The notes: generated from the sequence alone by a model not told the origin. DNA of 39,673 nucleotides from Streptomyces coelicoflavus (GCF_003112555.1 NZ_BEWB01000001.1:1-39673), one strand, 5' to 3'. Counted from the first letter of the stretch, positions 16,164 through 23,550 are shown. Made by a program: numbers and translations.

Positions 16164-17477
16164 ATGATCATCGACGTACACGGACATCTGGCGCCGTACG
16201 GCGAGGCCGGCGGCGGACCGCCGAGCCTGCGCGACCCGGAGGCGGCTATCGCGGCCAAACGGGAGCTGGGCATCGGCCTCACCGTCATCGGGAGCCCGGC
16301 CGGTGGCGGTTCCATGGAACCCGGGACCGGCCGCTCGGCCGGCGCCCGGGACGCCGGGCGGGTGCGGGCGCACAACGAGCTCATGGGCGACTTGGCCGGC
16401 CGGTTCCCCGATTCCCTGCGGGCCTACGCCTACCTCGATCCCTTCGGCGGACCGGCCATGCTGGAGCAGGCCGCGGAGCTGCTGAAGGACGCCCGGTTCG
16501 TCGGGCTGATGGTCAACAGCAGTGTGGACGGCGAGTACCTGGGCTCGCCCCGGGCCGAGGAGTTCTTCGCGCTCGCCGAGGAGACCGGTGCGCCGGTGCT
16601 GGTGCACCCGCCGGCCGACCCCGTCGGCATGGGCGGCGTGCGCGACCGCGGGCTGGTCGAGCACCTGGTACGGCCGTGCGACGTCACGGTCGGCGTGGGG
16701 ACCGTGGTCACCGGCGGCTGGCTGGAGCGGCATCCCGGCCTGCGGCTGATCGCCGCGGCCGGCGGCGGATCGCTGGCGCTGCTCGGCCGGAAGCTGGACC
16801 TCGCCGTCGCGGGCCGCGGCCGGGCCGACGGACCCGGCGCCGAGGACCGCACGCCGCCCAGCGTGCTGCTGCGCCGCGTCCACGTGGAGACGTCCTGTCC
16901 CAGTGCGCACCAGCTCGCGGCGAACCTGTCCGTGTTCGGTGCCGGGAACGTCCTGTTCGGATCCGACGCGCCGCCGGTCATGGACGGGCTGCGCCCGTTG
17001 GTGGACCTGGTGTCGGGCCCGGTGCTGACGGAGCGCGAGCGTGCCCTGGTGTGCTCCGGGAACGCGCGCCGGCTGTTCGGCCTCCACCCGGGCGCCGACG
17101 CCCCCACGGGGACCGGCCCGGCAGCGGGCCCGGGCCGGGCGGTACGGGCCGAACTGACGATGACCGTACGCCCGGGATGCGGGGCGGAGTTCGAGCGGGC
17201 CTGGGCGGCGGTGGCCCGGTGGACCGCCGATCTCCCGGAGTGCCTCGGGCAGGCACTGTGCCGGGTCTCCACGGAGCCGCTGGTCTACGTCATCACCTCG
17301 GACTGGACCAGTGAGCCGGCGTTCCGCGCCTTCGAGGGCAGCGCGCAGCAGGACCGCGTCACCGCGCCGTTGCGCGGACTGCGCGAGTCGGCCCGGCAGG
17401 AGATACGCCCCCTGGTCGGCACGGCGCCCGCGCGGCACACCGTTGCCCGGGACGGCACGGACGTGTCCGGTGGCTGA
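16164..17477 (+). CDS. amidohydrolase-2 (ACMSD-like) domain fused to an ABM domain
   Basis: A 437-aa two-domain protein. Residues 1-310 are an amidohydrolase_2 TIM barrel: metal motif His6-x-His8 (DVHGH), His148 (VLVHPPAD), and Asp268 (LFGSDAPP). Where the family normally has a histidine before GGG (the water-activating residue, His228 in ACMSD), this protein has Ala199 (LIAAAGGGS). Residues about 328-420 are an ABM domain (RAELTMTVRPGCGAEFERAW, YVITSDWTSEPAFRAFEG). Relatives decarboxylate aromatic acids, so removal of the polyketide's terminal carboxyl coupled to ring oxidation or cyclisation is a reasonable role. The missing histidine means catalysis may differ or be lost. ATG 16164 follows the SDR stop by 3 bp. 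Confidence 0.85.
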   Translation: MIIDVHGHLAPYGEAGGGPPSLRDPEAAIAAKRELGIGLTVIGSPAGGGSMEPGTGRSAGARDAGRVRAHNELMGDLAGRFPDSLRAYAYLDPFGGPAMLEQAAELLKDARFVGLMVNSSVDGEYLGSPRAEEFFALAEETGAPVLVHPPADPVGMGGVRDRGLVEHLVRPCDVTVGVGTVVTGGWLERHPGLRLIAAAGGGSLALLGRKLDLAVAGRGRADGPGAEDRTPPSVLLRRVHVETSCPSAHQLAANLSVFGAGNVLFGSDAPPVMDGLRPLVDLVSGPVLTERERALVCSGNARRLFGLHPGADAPTGTGPAAGPGRAVRAELTMTVRPGCGAEFERAWAAVARWTADLPECLGQALCRVSTEPLVYVITSDWTSEPAFRAFEGSAQQDRVTAPLRGLRESARQEIRPLVGTAPARHTVARDGTDVSGG

Positions 17478-17487
17478 GGAGTCGAGC

Positions 17488-18747
17488 ATGGATCTGGTGG
17501 TCATCGGGCTCGGCTACGTCGGGCTGCCCCTGGTGCGGGAAGCGGTCGCGGCGGGCCTGCGCGTCGCCGGACTCGACCGCAGCCGCGACGTGGTCGAAGG
17601 GCTGGAGAGCGGCACGTCGCACGTCGACGACGTGTCGGACGACGAGGTGAAGACCCTGCTCGCCGAGGGGTTCAGGCCGACCCTGGACGCGGCGGTGCTG
17701 CGCGGTGCGGGGACCGTGGTCATCTGCGTGCCCACGCCGCTCTCGGACGCCCAGGGGCCCGACCTCGGCGCGGTGCGCGAGGCCGCGGAGGCGGTCGCGG
17801 CCCACCTGGAGCCGGGCACCCTGGTGGTACTGGAGTCCACGACCTATCCGGGGACCACCGAGGACGTGATCCGGCCGGTGCTGGAACAGGGCGGACTGGT
17901 GGCCGGCGCCGACTTCCCGCTGGTCTTCTCCCCGGAACGCATCGATCCGGGCAACCGGGAGTTCGGGCTGCGCAACACGCCGAAGATCGTCGGCGGCCTC
18001 ACCGCGGCCTGCACCCGCGCGGGAGTCGACTTCTACGGACGGTTCGTGGAGCGGGTCGTGCCGGCCCGGGGACTGCGCGAGGCGGAGATGGCCAAGCTGC
18101 TGGAGAACACCTACCGGCACATCAACATCGCCCTGATGAACGAGATGGCCATGTTCTGCCACGAGTTGGAGATCGACATCTGGGACGTGATCGACTGCGC
18201 GGGGACCAAGCCCTTCGGGTTCCAGCCCTTCCGGCCGGGCCCCGGCGTCGGCGGCCACTGCATCCCCATCGACCCCAACTACCTGTCCTACAAGGTGCGC
18301 ACCCTGGGGTACCCGTTCAGGTTCGTCGAGCTGGCGCAGGAGATCAACGCGCGGATGCCCGAGTACGTCGTGCGCCGTGCCCAGCAGATGCTGAACCGGC
18401 GGGGGATGGCGCTGAAGGACTCCGGGGTGCTGCTGCTCGGCGTCACCTACAAGGCGGACGTCGGGGACCAGCGCGAGTCACCGGCCCTTCCGGTGGCCAC
18501 GAGGCTGTCCGGGCTGGGGGCGAGGCTGTCCTTCCACGACCCGTACGTGGCCGAGTGGGAGGTCGACGGGAGGAGACTGCGGCGCGAGGAGGACCTGCAA
18601 CGGGCCCTGGACGCGGCCGACCTGGTCGTCCTGCTGACCGACCACGCCGAGTACGCCCCGGACTTCCTGCCGGCGGGGCACCCTCCGCTCCTGGACACCC
18701 GGGGCCGTTTCCGGGGTGCCGCGGACGTGTCCGTCGAACTGCTCTGA
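17488..18747 (+). CDS. UDP-N-acetylhexosamine 6-dehydrogenase (WbpA/WecC-type)
   Basis: A 419-aa nucleotide-sugar dehydrogenase. It oxidises the C6 alcohol of a UDP-sugar twice, giving a uronic acid and two NADH. Visible are the Rossmann loop GLGYVG (7-12), VCVPTPL-type ICVPTPL (about 79-85), SPERIDPG (148-155) and GPGVGGHCIPIDP with catalytic Cys258. The SPER-x-DPG signature is that of UDP-GlcNAc/UDP-ManNAc dehydrogenases; UDP-glucose enzymes have an NPEFLREG-like motif. It ends the rightward operon. With the PIG-L deacetylase and glycosyltransferase further right, it points to an N-acetylhexosaminuronic acid sugar. No epimerase gene is present, so UDP-GlcNAc is the simplest substrate. Confidence 0.88.
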   Translation: MDLVVIGLGYVGLPLVREAVAAGLRVAGLDRSRDVVEGLESGTSHVDDVSDDEVKTLLAEGFRPTLDAAVLRGAGTVVICVPTPLSDAQGPDLGAVREAAEAVAAHLEPGTLVVLESTTYPGTTEDVIRPVLEQGGLVAGADFPLVFSPERIDPGNREFGLRNTPKIVGGLTAACTRAGVDFYGRFVERVVPARGLREAEMAKLLENTYRHINIALMNEMAMFCHELEIDIWDVIDCAGTKPFGFQPFRPGPGVGGHCIPIDPNYLSYKVRTLGYPFRFVELAQEINARMPEYVVRRAQQMLNRRGMALKDSGVLLLGVTYKADVGDQRESPALPVATRLSGLGARLSFHDPYVAEWEVDGRRLRREEDLQRALDAADLVVLLTDHAEYAPDFLPAGHPPLLDTRGRFRGAADVSVELL

Positions 18748-18774
18748 GGCTCCCGCCGCACCGCGGCACGGACT

Positions 18775-18816
18775 GGCGCCCGCAGTCGTCTTCGCCGACT
18801 GCCGGCGCCGGTCTTT
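18775..18816 (+). terminator. intrinsic terminator after the dehydrogenase operon
   Basis: Arms 18775-18788 and 18796-18809 pair over 14 positions with one mismatch (GGCGCC-C-GCAGTCG against its complement), around a 7-nt loop, followed by the T-rich GTCTTTCTCC. Confidence 0.8.
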
Positions 18817-18836
18817 CTCCGTCGGTTTCCCTGATA

Positions 18837-18865
18837 GGTAGCGTCGCTACTGTAGCGATGCTACC
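18837..18865. promoter_or_regulatory. palindromic operator upstream of the MMPL exporter
   Basis: Arms GGTAGCGTCGCTAC (18837-18850) and GTAGCGATGCTACC (18852-18865) form a 14-1-14 dyad with one mismatched pair. Each arm is itself a near palindrome (GTAGC-N3-GCTAC), so two regulator dimers could bind. Such double dyads are typical TetR-family operators. No TetR gene is in the window. Confidence 0.6.
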
Positions 18866-18868
18866 TTC

Positions 18869-18891
18869 GTTGTGTTGCCACGCTACACAAC
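18869..18891. promoter_or_regulatory. second dyad in the MMPL leader
   Basis: GTTGTGT (18869-18875) and ACACAAC (18885-18891) are perfect inverted repeats around 9 bp. It lies just downstream of the larger palindrome and could be a second operator or an RNA hairpin. Confidence 0.45.
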
Positions 18892-18948
18892 CGCGGGGCG
18901 ACTCCAGGGATGACGGGCGCGTGACCGCGCTTGGGAGAGGTGTTCTGT

Positions 18949-21156
18949 ATGGACATGGGGAAGCTGGTCGCGATCCCGGCCGGCCGCAGGAGCAAGTGGG
19001 CCGTGATCGGCGCCTGGTTGATCCTGGCGTTCTTCGCGGTCTCGCTGGCCGGGAAGATGGGGGACGTGCAGCGGGACAGTCCCGTGGACTTCCTGCCGGC
19101 CAGCGCGGAGTCGACCAGGGTCATCGAGCTGGAGGACGAACTTCCCGGCACCGCCACGACCACGGTGCTGGTGGTGTACGAGCGCGGCTCCGGCATCACG
19201 GACGCCGACCGGGCCGCCGCCGGGAAGCACCACGAGGCCGTGACGCGGGCCTACCCGGAGGACGCGGGCGGCCAGGGAGGGGACGAGGAAGGGGAAGAGC
19301 GGCCGGAGGGCTCGGACGGGCCCCCGCTGATGGAGTCCGCGGACGGCAAGGCCTTGCTGTTCCCCGTCGACGTGGACCTCACCAAGACCGAGGAGGCCGA
19401 GGCCGTCGTCGACATCCGCGACCTGGTCGCGGACGCTCCGGCGGGGCTCACCGTGAAGGTGACCGGGCCGGCGGCGCTCAACGCCGACCTCGACGAGGTC
19501 TTCGACGGCATCGACTCCAAGCTGCTCCTGGCCACCGTCGGGGTCGTCGCGCTGCTGCTGATCCTCACCTACCGCAGCCCGACCCTGTGGCTGGTGCCGC
19601 TGATCGCCGTCAGCTCGGGCGCCGTGCTGGCGATGGCCACCGTCTATCTGCTGGCCAACGACTTCGGACTCACCGTCAGCACCCAGAGCGGCTCGATCAT
19701 GACCGTGCTGATCTTCGGGGCGGGGACCGACTACGCGCTCCTCCTGGTCTCCCGCTACCGCGAGGAACTGCGCCGGTACGCCGATCCGCACGACGCCATG
19801 GCCGCGGCCCTGCGGGGATCGGGGCCGGCCATCCTCGCCTCCGCGGGAACGGTCGTCGGCGGCCTGCTGTGCCTGTTGGCGGCGGACCTGAACAGCAACC
19901 GGGGGCTGGGACCCGTCGGCGCGGTGGGCATCCTGGCCTCCCTGCTGGCCATGCTCACGCTCTTCCCGGCGATTCTGACCGCCCTGGGCCGCAAGGTGTT
20001 CTGGCCCTTCGTCCCCGAGGTCGGTGCCCTCGGGTCGGAGACGCGGGGCATCTGGTCCCGGGTCGGGCAGTTCGTGTCCCGCCGCACGGTCGCGGCCGGT
20101 GGCGGGGTCCTGCTGCTCCTCGGAGTGCTGTCCCTCGGGCTGATCGGCATCTCGCCGAACCTCGCCGAGGAGGACTCGTTCACCAGCAAGCCCGACTCCG
20201 TCGCCGGCTTCCAGCTCCTCGGGGAGCATTACCCGGAACAGGCCGGGCAGCCCCTGACGGTGATGACCCGGGCCGACCGGGTGGACGAGGTGCTGGAGGC
20301 CGCGCGCGAGACGCCGGGGATCGCCCGCGCCGAGGCCGCCCGCGCCGGAACCGAGTGGGCGTCGGTCGAGGCGTTCCCCCGGGACCGCGCCCAGACCGCG
20401 GGAGAACGCGCCACCATCGAACGGCTCCGGGACCGGCTGCACCGCGTCGAGGGAGCCGACGCCCTGGTCGGGGGCGCCAGCGCCGAGAAGATGGACGAGG
20501 CCAACACCACCGCGGACGACCGCGTCGTCGTCATCCCGCTGGTGCTGATCGTGGTCGGTCTCATCCTGGGCGTACTGCTGCGCAGCGTGGTGGCGCCGCT
20601 GCTCCTGATGGGCACGGTGCTGCTCACGTACCTCGCCGCGCTGGGGACCACGAACGTGGTGTTCAAGGCCTTCGGCGTGGACGAGGTCGACCCCAACCTC
20701 CCGTTGACCACCTTCGTGTTCCTGGTGGCCCTGGGGGTCGACTACAGCATCTTCCTGGCACACCGGGTCAGGGAGGAGGCCAAGCGGGTCGGCACCAGGC
20801 TGGGCCTGCTCAGCGCGCTGTCGGCGACCGGCGGCGTGATCGCGTCCGCGGGCGTCGTGCTCGCCGCCACCTTCGGGGTGCTGGCCGCGATGCCGTCGGT
20901 GCCGATGGTCCAGATCGGGTTCAGCGTGGCCTTCGGTGTGCTGCTGGCCACCTTCGTGGTGCAGCCGGTGCTCGTCGCCGCCGCCATGACCCTGCTCGAC
21001 CACCGGACCTGGTGGCCGGACAGGAGCTTCACCGCCGGCGCCGGTCAGCCGCTCCCGGGCACCCCGGACGGCACGGGCGTCCCGTACCCGGCGGTGCCGG
21101 CGCCGGACGGCCCGCCGGGTCGGGGCAGCGAGGTGGACTCCGTACCGAAGGGCTGA
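18949..21156 (+). CDS. MMPL family transporter (RND-type exporter)
   Basis: A 735-aa integral membrane pump with the two-fold MMPL layout: TM1 (about 18-35), a soluble loop, five further segments, a second loop, six more segments. Proton-relay pairs are visible as GTDYALLL (Asp261, Tyr262) and GVDYSIFL. The first loop contains an acidic low-complexity insertion (about 103-125, DEEGEERPEG) that looks species-specific. ATG 18949 is chosen with GGGAGAGG about 8 nt upstream over the TTG at 18931. It is monocistronic, between an operator-bearing leader and a terminator. Probable role: export of the cluster product or a precursor. The Pro-rich C-terminal tail is cytoplasmic. Confidence 0.92.
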   Translation: MDMGKLVAIPAGRRSKWAVIGAWLILAFFAVSLAGKMGDVQRDSPVDFLPASAESTRVIELEDELPGTATTTVLVVYERGSGITDADRAAAGKHHEAVTRAYPEDAGGQGGDEEGEERPEGSDGPPLMESADGKALLFPVDVDLTKTEEAEAVVDIRDLVADAPAGLTVKVTGPAALNADLDEVFDGIDSKLLLATVGVVALLLILTYRSPTLWLVPLIAVSSGAVLAMATVYLLANDFGLTVSTQSGSIMTVLIFGAGTDYALLLVSRYREELRRYADPHDAMAAALRGSGPAILASAGTVVGGLLCLLAADLNSNRGLGPVGAVGILASLLAMLTLFPAILTALGRKVFWPFVPEVGALGSETRGIWSRVGQFVSRRTVAAGGGVLLLLGVLSLGLIGISPNLAEEDSFTSKPDSVAGFQLLGEHYPEQAGQPLTVMTRADRVDEVLEAARETPGIARAEAARAGTEWASVEAFPRDRAQTAGERATIERLRDRLHRVEGADALVGGASAEKMDEANTTADDRVVVIPLVLIVVGLILGVLLRSVVAPLLLMGTVLLTYLAALGTTNVVFKAFGVDEVDPNLPLTTFVFLVALGVDYSIFLAHRVREEAKRVGTRLGLLSALSATGGVIASAGVVLAATFGVLAAMPSVPMVQIGFSVAFGVLLATFVVQPVLVAAAMTLLDHRTWWPDRSFTAGAGQPLPGTPDGTGVPYPAVPAPDGPPGRGSEVDSVPKG

Positions 21157-21190
21157 GCCCTTCCCCAGCGCCGCGGCCTTCCCGGGCAGT

Positions 21191-21224
21191 CCCCCGCCCC
21201 GGCGGGGGCCGCGGTCTTCCTTTT
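21191..21224 (+). terminator. intrinsic terminator after the MMPL gene
   Basis: CCCCCG (21191-21196) pairs with CGGGGG (21203-21208) around CCCCGG, followed by TCTTCCTTTT. Confidence 0.75.
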
Positions 21225-21234
21225 GGGGCATTAC

Positions 21235-21246
21235 TACTTCGAAGTA
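21235..21246. promoter_or_regulatory. 12-bp perfect palindrome TACTTCGAAGTA
   Basis: A short perfect dyad in an AT-richer patch of the 410-bp region between the MMPL gene and the histidine kinase. Possible operator; may be chance. Confidence 0.3.
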
Positions 21247-21333
21247 AGGAACGTCAGGCGCGGTCAGACCCGGTGTCGCCTTCTCCTCGGAAGAATGCGG
21301 AAGGTTTCGTTCAGTACTTGGCAGAACAAAGCT

Positions 21334-21362
21334 TTGCCTTGCTGTGGATGGTCCCGTAGGAT
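21334..21362 (+). promoter_or_regulatory. vegetative promoter of the two-component operon
   Basis: TTGCCT (21334-21339) and TAGGAT (21357-21362) are exactly 17 bp apart, close to the Streptomyces HrdB consensus. Transcripts would start near 21369 and carry a leader of about 150-200 nt before the kinase. Apart from this promoter, the palindrome at 21235 and the leader ORF, no other feature was found in 21225-21525. Confidence 0.55.
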
Positions 21363-21525
21363 AAAGCCGAGTCCTCACTGGAGGGAAACTCGTTCGGGGG
21401 AACGCTGAGTTGCTCGACGGACCAAGTCCGCACCATCGGGTCTGAATGTGGTTCAAAAAGTCCTCGGCCCGCTTAGGTGAATTCTCCGTCCGCGCTCGGC
21501 GTGTGCAGGTATGCGAGGGGGAGCA

Positions 21526-21570
21526 ATGGCCGCATCACCACAAAAGACACTGCGGGTGAGACCAGAGTGA
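21526..21570 (+). CDS. short leader ORF (14 aa) coupled to the histidine kinase
   Basis: ATG 21526 has a near-ideal ribosome site (GAGGGGGAG) 3 nt upstream and encodes MAASPQKTLRVRPE. Its TGA (21568-21570) overlaps the GTG start of the kinase (21567) as GTGA. The kinase start itself has only a weak site, so translation of this peptide could deliver ribosomes to the kinase. It is too short to judge by similarity. Confidence 0.45.
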   Translation: MAASPQKTLRVRPE

Positions 21571-22388
21571 TCACCGTCGCTTACCAGGAAGTCGACTACA
21601 CGGAGTTATTGGTCGGGCTGCTAGTGGGCGGGGTGATCATGCTGACGTCCAGACGCCGCCGCAGGACTTCCGGCGGACGGCGGACGCCCGGCACTTCGGG
21701 CGACACCCTGACCAGGGAGCGGCGCCGCATCGCCCGCGAACTCCACGACGGCGTCGGGCACGGACTGCTCGTCATCGCCATGCACTCCCGCAGCCTGTCC
21801 GTGCAGTCGCCGCAGCACAGTCCCACGGCCCGGGCCATCGACGAGACCGTGCACCACACCCTGACCGAGATGCGCCGGATGGTCGGCGTACTGCGGGCCG
21901 TGCCGGCGCCCTCGAGGATGTCCAGGCGCCCGTTGTCGGGCCAGGTGGCAGACCTGATCAACCGGCTGCCGCGGCGCGCGCTCACCGTCGACCTGCAGAT
22001 CGCGGGACTGGAGCGGGACCTGGACCCGGCGGTGCGCCACGCCGCCCTGCGACTGGTCCAGGAAGGGCTCACCAACGCGATGAAGCACGCCGGTGACAGC
22101 CCGGTCCACGTGGTCGTGGAGTACGGCGCCCGCGTGGTGGTCACCGTGCTCACCGGCGACGCCCGCGAACTCCACGCGGTGCCCGAGGCCATGGAACGGC
22201 CGCTGCGCGGCAGTGGACTGACCGGCCTGCGCGAGCGGCTGACGGATCTGGGCGGATCCTTCGACTGCGGGCCCGTGGCGGGCGGCCGGGGATTCCTCCT
22301 CAAGGGCACACTGCCGGACCGGCCTTCCGTGACCGCAGCGGCATCCCCGAGGGAGGAGCCGACGTGCCCGGTGATATACGCGTCCTGA
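21567..22388 (+). CDS. NarL-type sensor histidine kinase, short, with almost no sensor domain
   Basis: A 273-aa kinase from GTG 21567 (MITVAYQEVDY). One membrane segment (about 13-27) is followed by an Arg-rich linker and the HisKA_3 phosphoacceptor box RERRRIARELHDG (His60), then a HATPase_c domain with the N box LVQEGLTNAMKHA. The expected G1 DxGxG box is weak (VTVLTGDARE), while GSGLTGLRERLTDLGG is kept. No extracellular domain is present, so it probably senses a membrane or intracellular cue. It overlaps the response-regulator gene by 25 bp, and the pair forms a two-component system inside the cluster, as in the formicamycin cluster. The longer frame from 21477 lacks a ribosome site. Confidence 0.85.
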   Translation: MITVAYQEVDYTELLVGLLVGGVIMLTSRRRRRTSGGRRTPGTSGDTLTRERRRIARELHDGVGHGLLVIAMHSRSLSVQSPQHSPTARAIDETVHHTLTEMRRMVGVLRAVPAPSRMSRRPLSGQVADLINRLPRRALTVDLQIAGLERDLDPAVRHAALRLVQEGLTNAMKHAGDSPVHVVVEYGARVVVTVLTGDARELHAVPEAMERPLRGSGLTGLRERLTDLGGSFDCGPVAGGRGFLLKGTLPDRPSVTAAASPREEPTCPVIYAS

Positions 22389-23059
22389 TCGTGGACGACC
22401 AGCCGCTGGTCCGCAGGGGACTGCGGGCGACCCTCGGCCCCGAGCCGGGGATCCGGGTCGAGGGCGAGGCGGTGAACGGCCGCGAGGCGGTCCGGCTGGT
22501 CGGCCGGCTGCGGCCGGACGTGGTGCTGATGGACATCAACATGCCGTACATGAACGGCCTCGAGGCCACCCGGGAGATCTGTGAGCTCTCCGGCGCGGAA
22601 GACGTCAGGATCGTCATCCTCACGATGTACGACGAGGACGAGCACGTCTACGAGGCGCTGCGCAGCGGTGCGAGCGGGTTCATCATCAAGGACAGTCCGC
22701 CCGAGATGCTGGCGGAAGCGGTCAGGCTGGCCGCCCTCGGCGAGGCCCTGCTGTCACCGTCGGTGACGCGCCGGCTGATCGGGGAGTTCGCCCGCCGGCC
22801 CATGCTGGCCGGTGCCGCCCCGGATCTCGACCAGCTGACCGATCGGGAACTCGATGTGTTCAAGCTGCTGATCCGTGGATTCAAGAACGAGGACATCGCC
22901 CGGATGCTGGTCCTGGGGGAAAGTACCGTCAAATCCCATGTCCAGCACCTCTACCAGAAACTCCGCGTGCGTGATCGCGTGCAGATAGTGATCTATGCGT
23001 ACGAGAACGGTCTGGTCCAGCCCGGGGGGCAGGGTCCCGAGTACCCGGTTTCCGGGTGA
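22364..23059 (+). CDS. NarL/LuxR-type response regulator
   Basis: A 231-aa regulator starting at GTG 22364 (GGAGGA upstream). The receiver domain shows the acidic pair Asp11/Asp12, phosphoacceptor Asp57 (PDVVLMDINMP), signalling Thr in ILTMYDED and Lys in FIIKDSPP. The C-terminal LuxR HTH reads LTDRELDVFKLLIRGFKNED, then VLGESTVKSHVQHLYQKL. It is the partner of the overlapping kinase and the most likely direct regulator of the polyketide promoters downstream. Length and motifs are complete. Confidence 0.95.
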   Translation: MPGDIRVLIVDDQPLVRRGLRATLGPEPGIRVEGEAVNGREAVRLVGRLRPDVVLMDINMPYMNGLEATREICELSGAEDVRIVILTMYDEDEHVYEALRSGASGFIIKDSPPEMLAEAVRLAALGEALLSPSVTRRLIGEFARRPMLAGAAPDLDQLTDRELDVFKLLIRGFKNEDIARMLVLGESTVKSHVQHLYQKLRVRDRVQIVIYAYENGLVQPGGQGPEYPVSG

Positions 23060-23060
23060 A

Positions 23061-23082
23061 CGGCCTCTCCTCCTGAAGGCCG
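23061..23082 (+). terminator. weak hairpin after the response regulator
   Basis: CGGCCT (23061-23066) pairs with AGGCCG (23077-23082), followed by CCCTTCTCCCC. The T-tract is poor, so some read-through into the polyketide operon is possible. Confidence 0.4.
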
Positions 23083-23096
23083 CCCTTCTCCCCTCC

Positions 23097-23132
23097 GCGG
23101 TGGAAGACGACCTAAGAACAATTTCCTAGCAT
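23097..23132 (+). promoter_or_regulatory. promoter-like motif before the TcmI cyclase (shared 12-mer)
   Basis: GCGGTGGAAGAC (23097-23108) is followed after 18 bp by TAGCAT (23127-23132), a plausible -10. The same 12-mer stands at 24878-24889 before the halogenase, 19 bp from TAGCGT. A looser copy (GCGGAGGGAAGAC) lies at 14900-14912 before the SchA/CurD gene without a clear -10. Confidence 0.45.
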
Positions 23133-23167
23133 CTCCCCTGTCCCGAATTCCCGGACAGGGGAGATGC
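23129..23167. promoter_or_regulatory. perfect 15-bp inverted repeat over the cyclase start region
   Basis: GCATCTCCCCTGTCC (23129-23143) and its exact complement GGACAGGGGAGATGC (23153-23167) flank the 9-bp loop CGAATTCCC. The second arm contains the cyclase ribosome site (GGGGAG) and ends 3 bp before the ATG; the first overlaps the proposed -10. It could be an operator or an RNA hairpin that hides the ribosome site. Confidence 0.7.
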
Positions 23168-23170
23168 TCG

Positions 23171-23545
23171 ATGTCAGCAACGAATGAAACGGCCCGCAGG
23201 ACGGCTCTCGTGGTCGCGCGAATGGACGCGGCGAATTCCACGGAAGTGTCGAGGCTGTTCTCCGCGTCGGACGCCACGTCCCTGCCGCACGACCTCGGCG
23301 TGCGCGGGCGTCGGCTCTTTCGCTATCACGGCCTGTACTTCCATCTCGTCGAATTCGACGGCACCCACACCGACCCGGTGGCCGTGGCCCGCGGCCGTGC
23401 GGACTTCCAGCGGCTCAGCGAGGAACTGAGCCCGTTCGTGCTGCCCTTCGAACCGGCGACCTGGCGGGGGCCGGAGTCGGCCATGGCGGAGGAGTTCTAC
23501 TCCTGGACCGCCGCCCCGGCGGTGCCCCCCCGGCCCGCGGGCTGA
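23171..23545 (+). CDS. TcmI-family polyketide cyclase
   Basis: A 124-aa alpha+beta barrel cyclase. Family landmarks: RTALVVARMDAANSTEVSRL, SASDATSLPHDLGVRGRRLF, RYHGLYFHLVEFDG. This family closes later rings in tetracenomycin, whiE ORFVII and pentangular pathways. ATG 23171 lies directly after an inverted repeat carrying its ribosome site. It is the first gene of the main operon and is followed by the antiporter after 5 bp. With the aromatase-cupin fusion it completes the cyclase set expected for a pentangular skeleton. Confidence 0.92.
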   Translation: MSATNETARRTALVVARMDAANSTEVSRLFSASDATSLPHDLGVRGRRLFRYHGLYFHLVEFDGTHTDPVAVARGRADFQRLSEELSPFVLPFEPATWRGPESAMAEEFYSWTAAPAVPPRPAG

Positions 23546-23550
23546 GGCCG

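Noticed and set aside
17101..17130. frameshift between amidohydrolase and ABM halves (two separate genes)
   Set aside because: The frame is continuous through a Gly/Pro/Ala linker and no internal start with a ribosome site was found, so a true fusion is favoured.
18883..21456. 857-aa minus-strand frame opposite the MMPL gene
   Set aside because: His/Gln/Gly/Asp-rich shadow; the plus strand encodes a full MMPL protein with paired GTDY/GVDY motifs.
21477..21566. N-terminal extension of the histidine kinase to 21477
   Set aside because: No ribosome site there, and a better-initiated short ORF in another frame runs through the segment and couples to GTG 21567.
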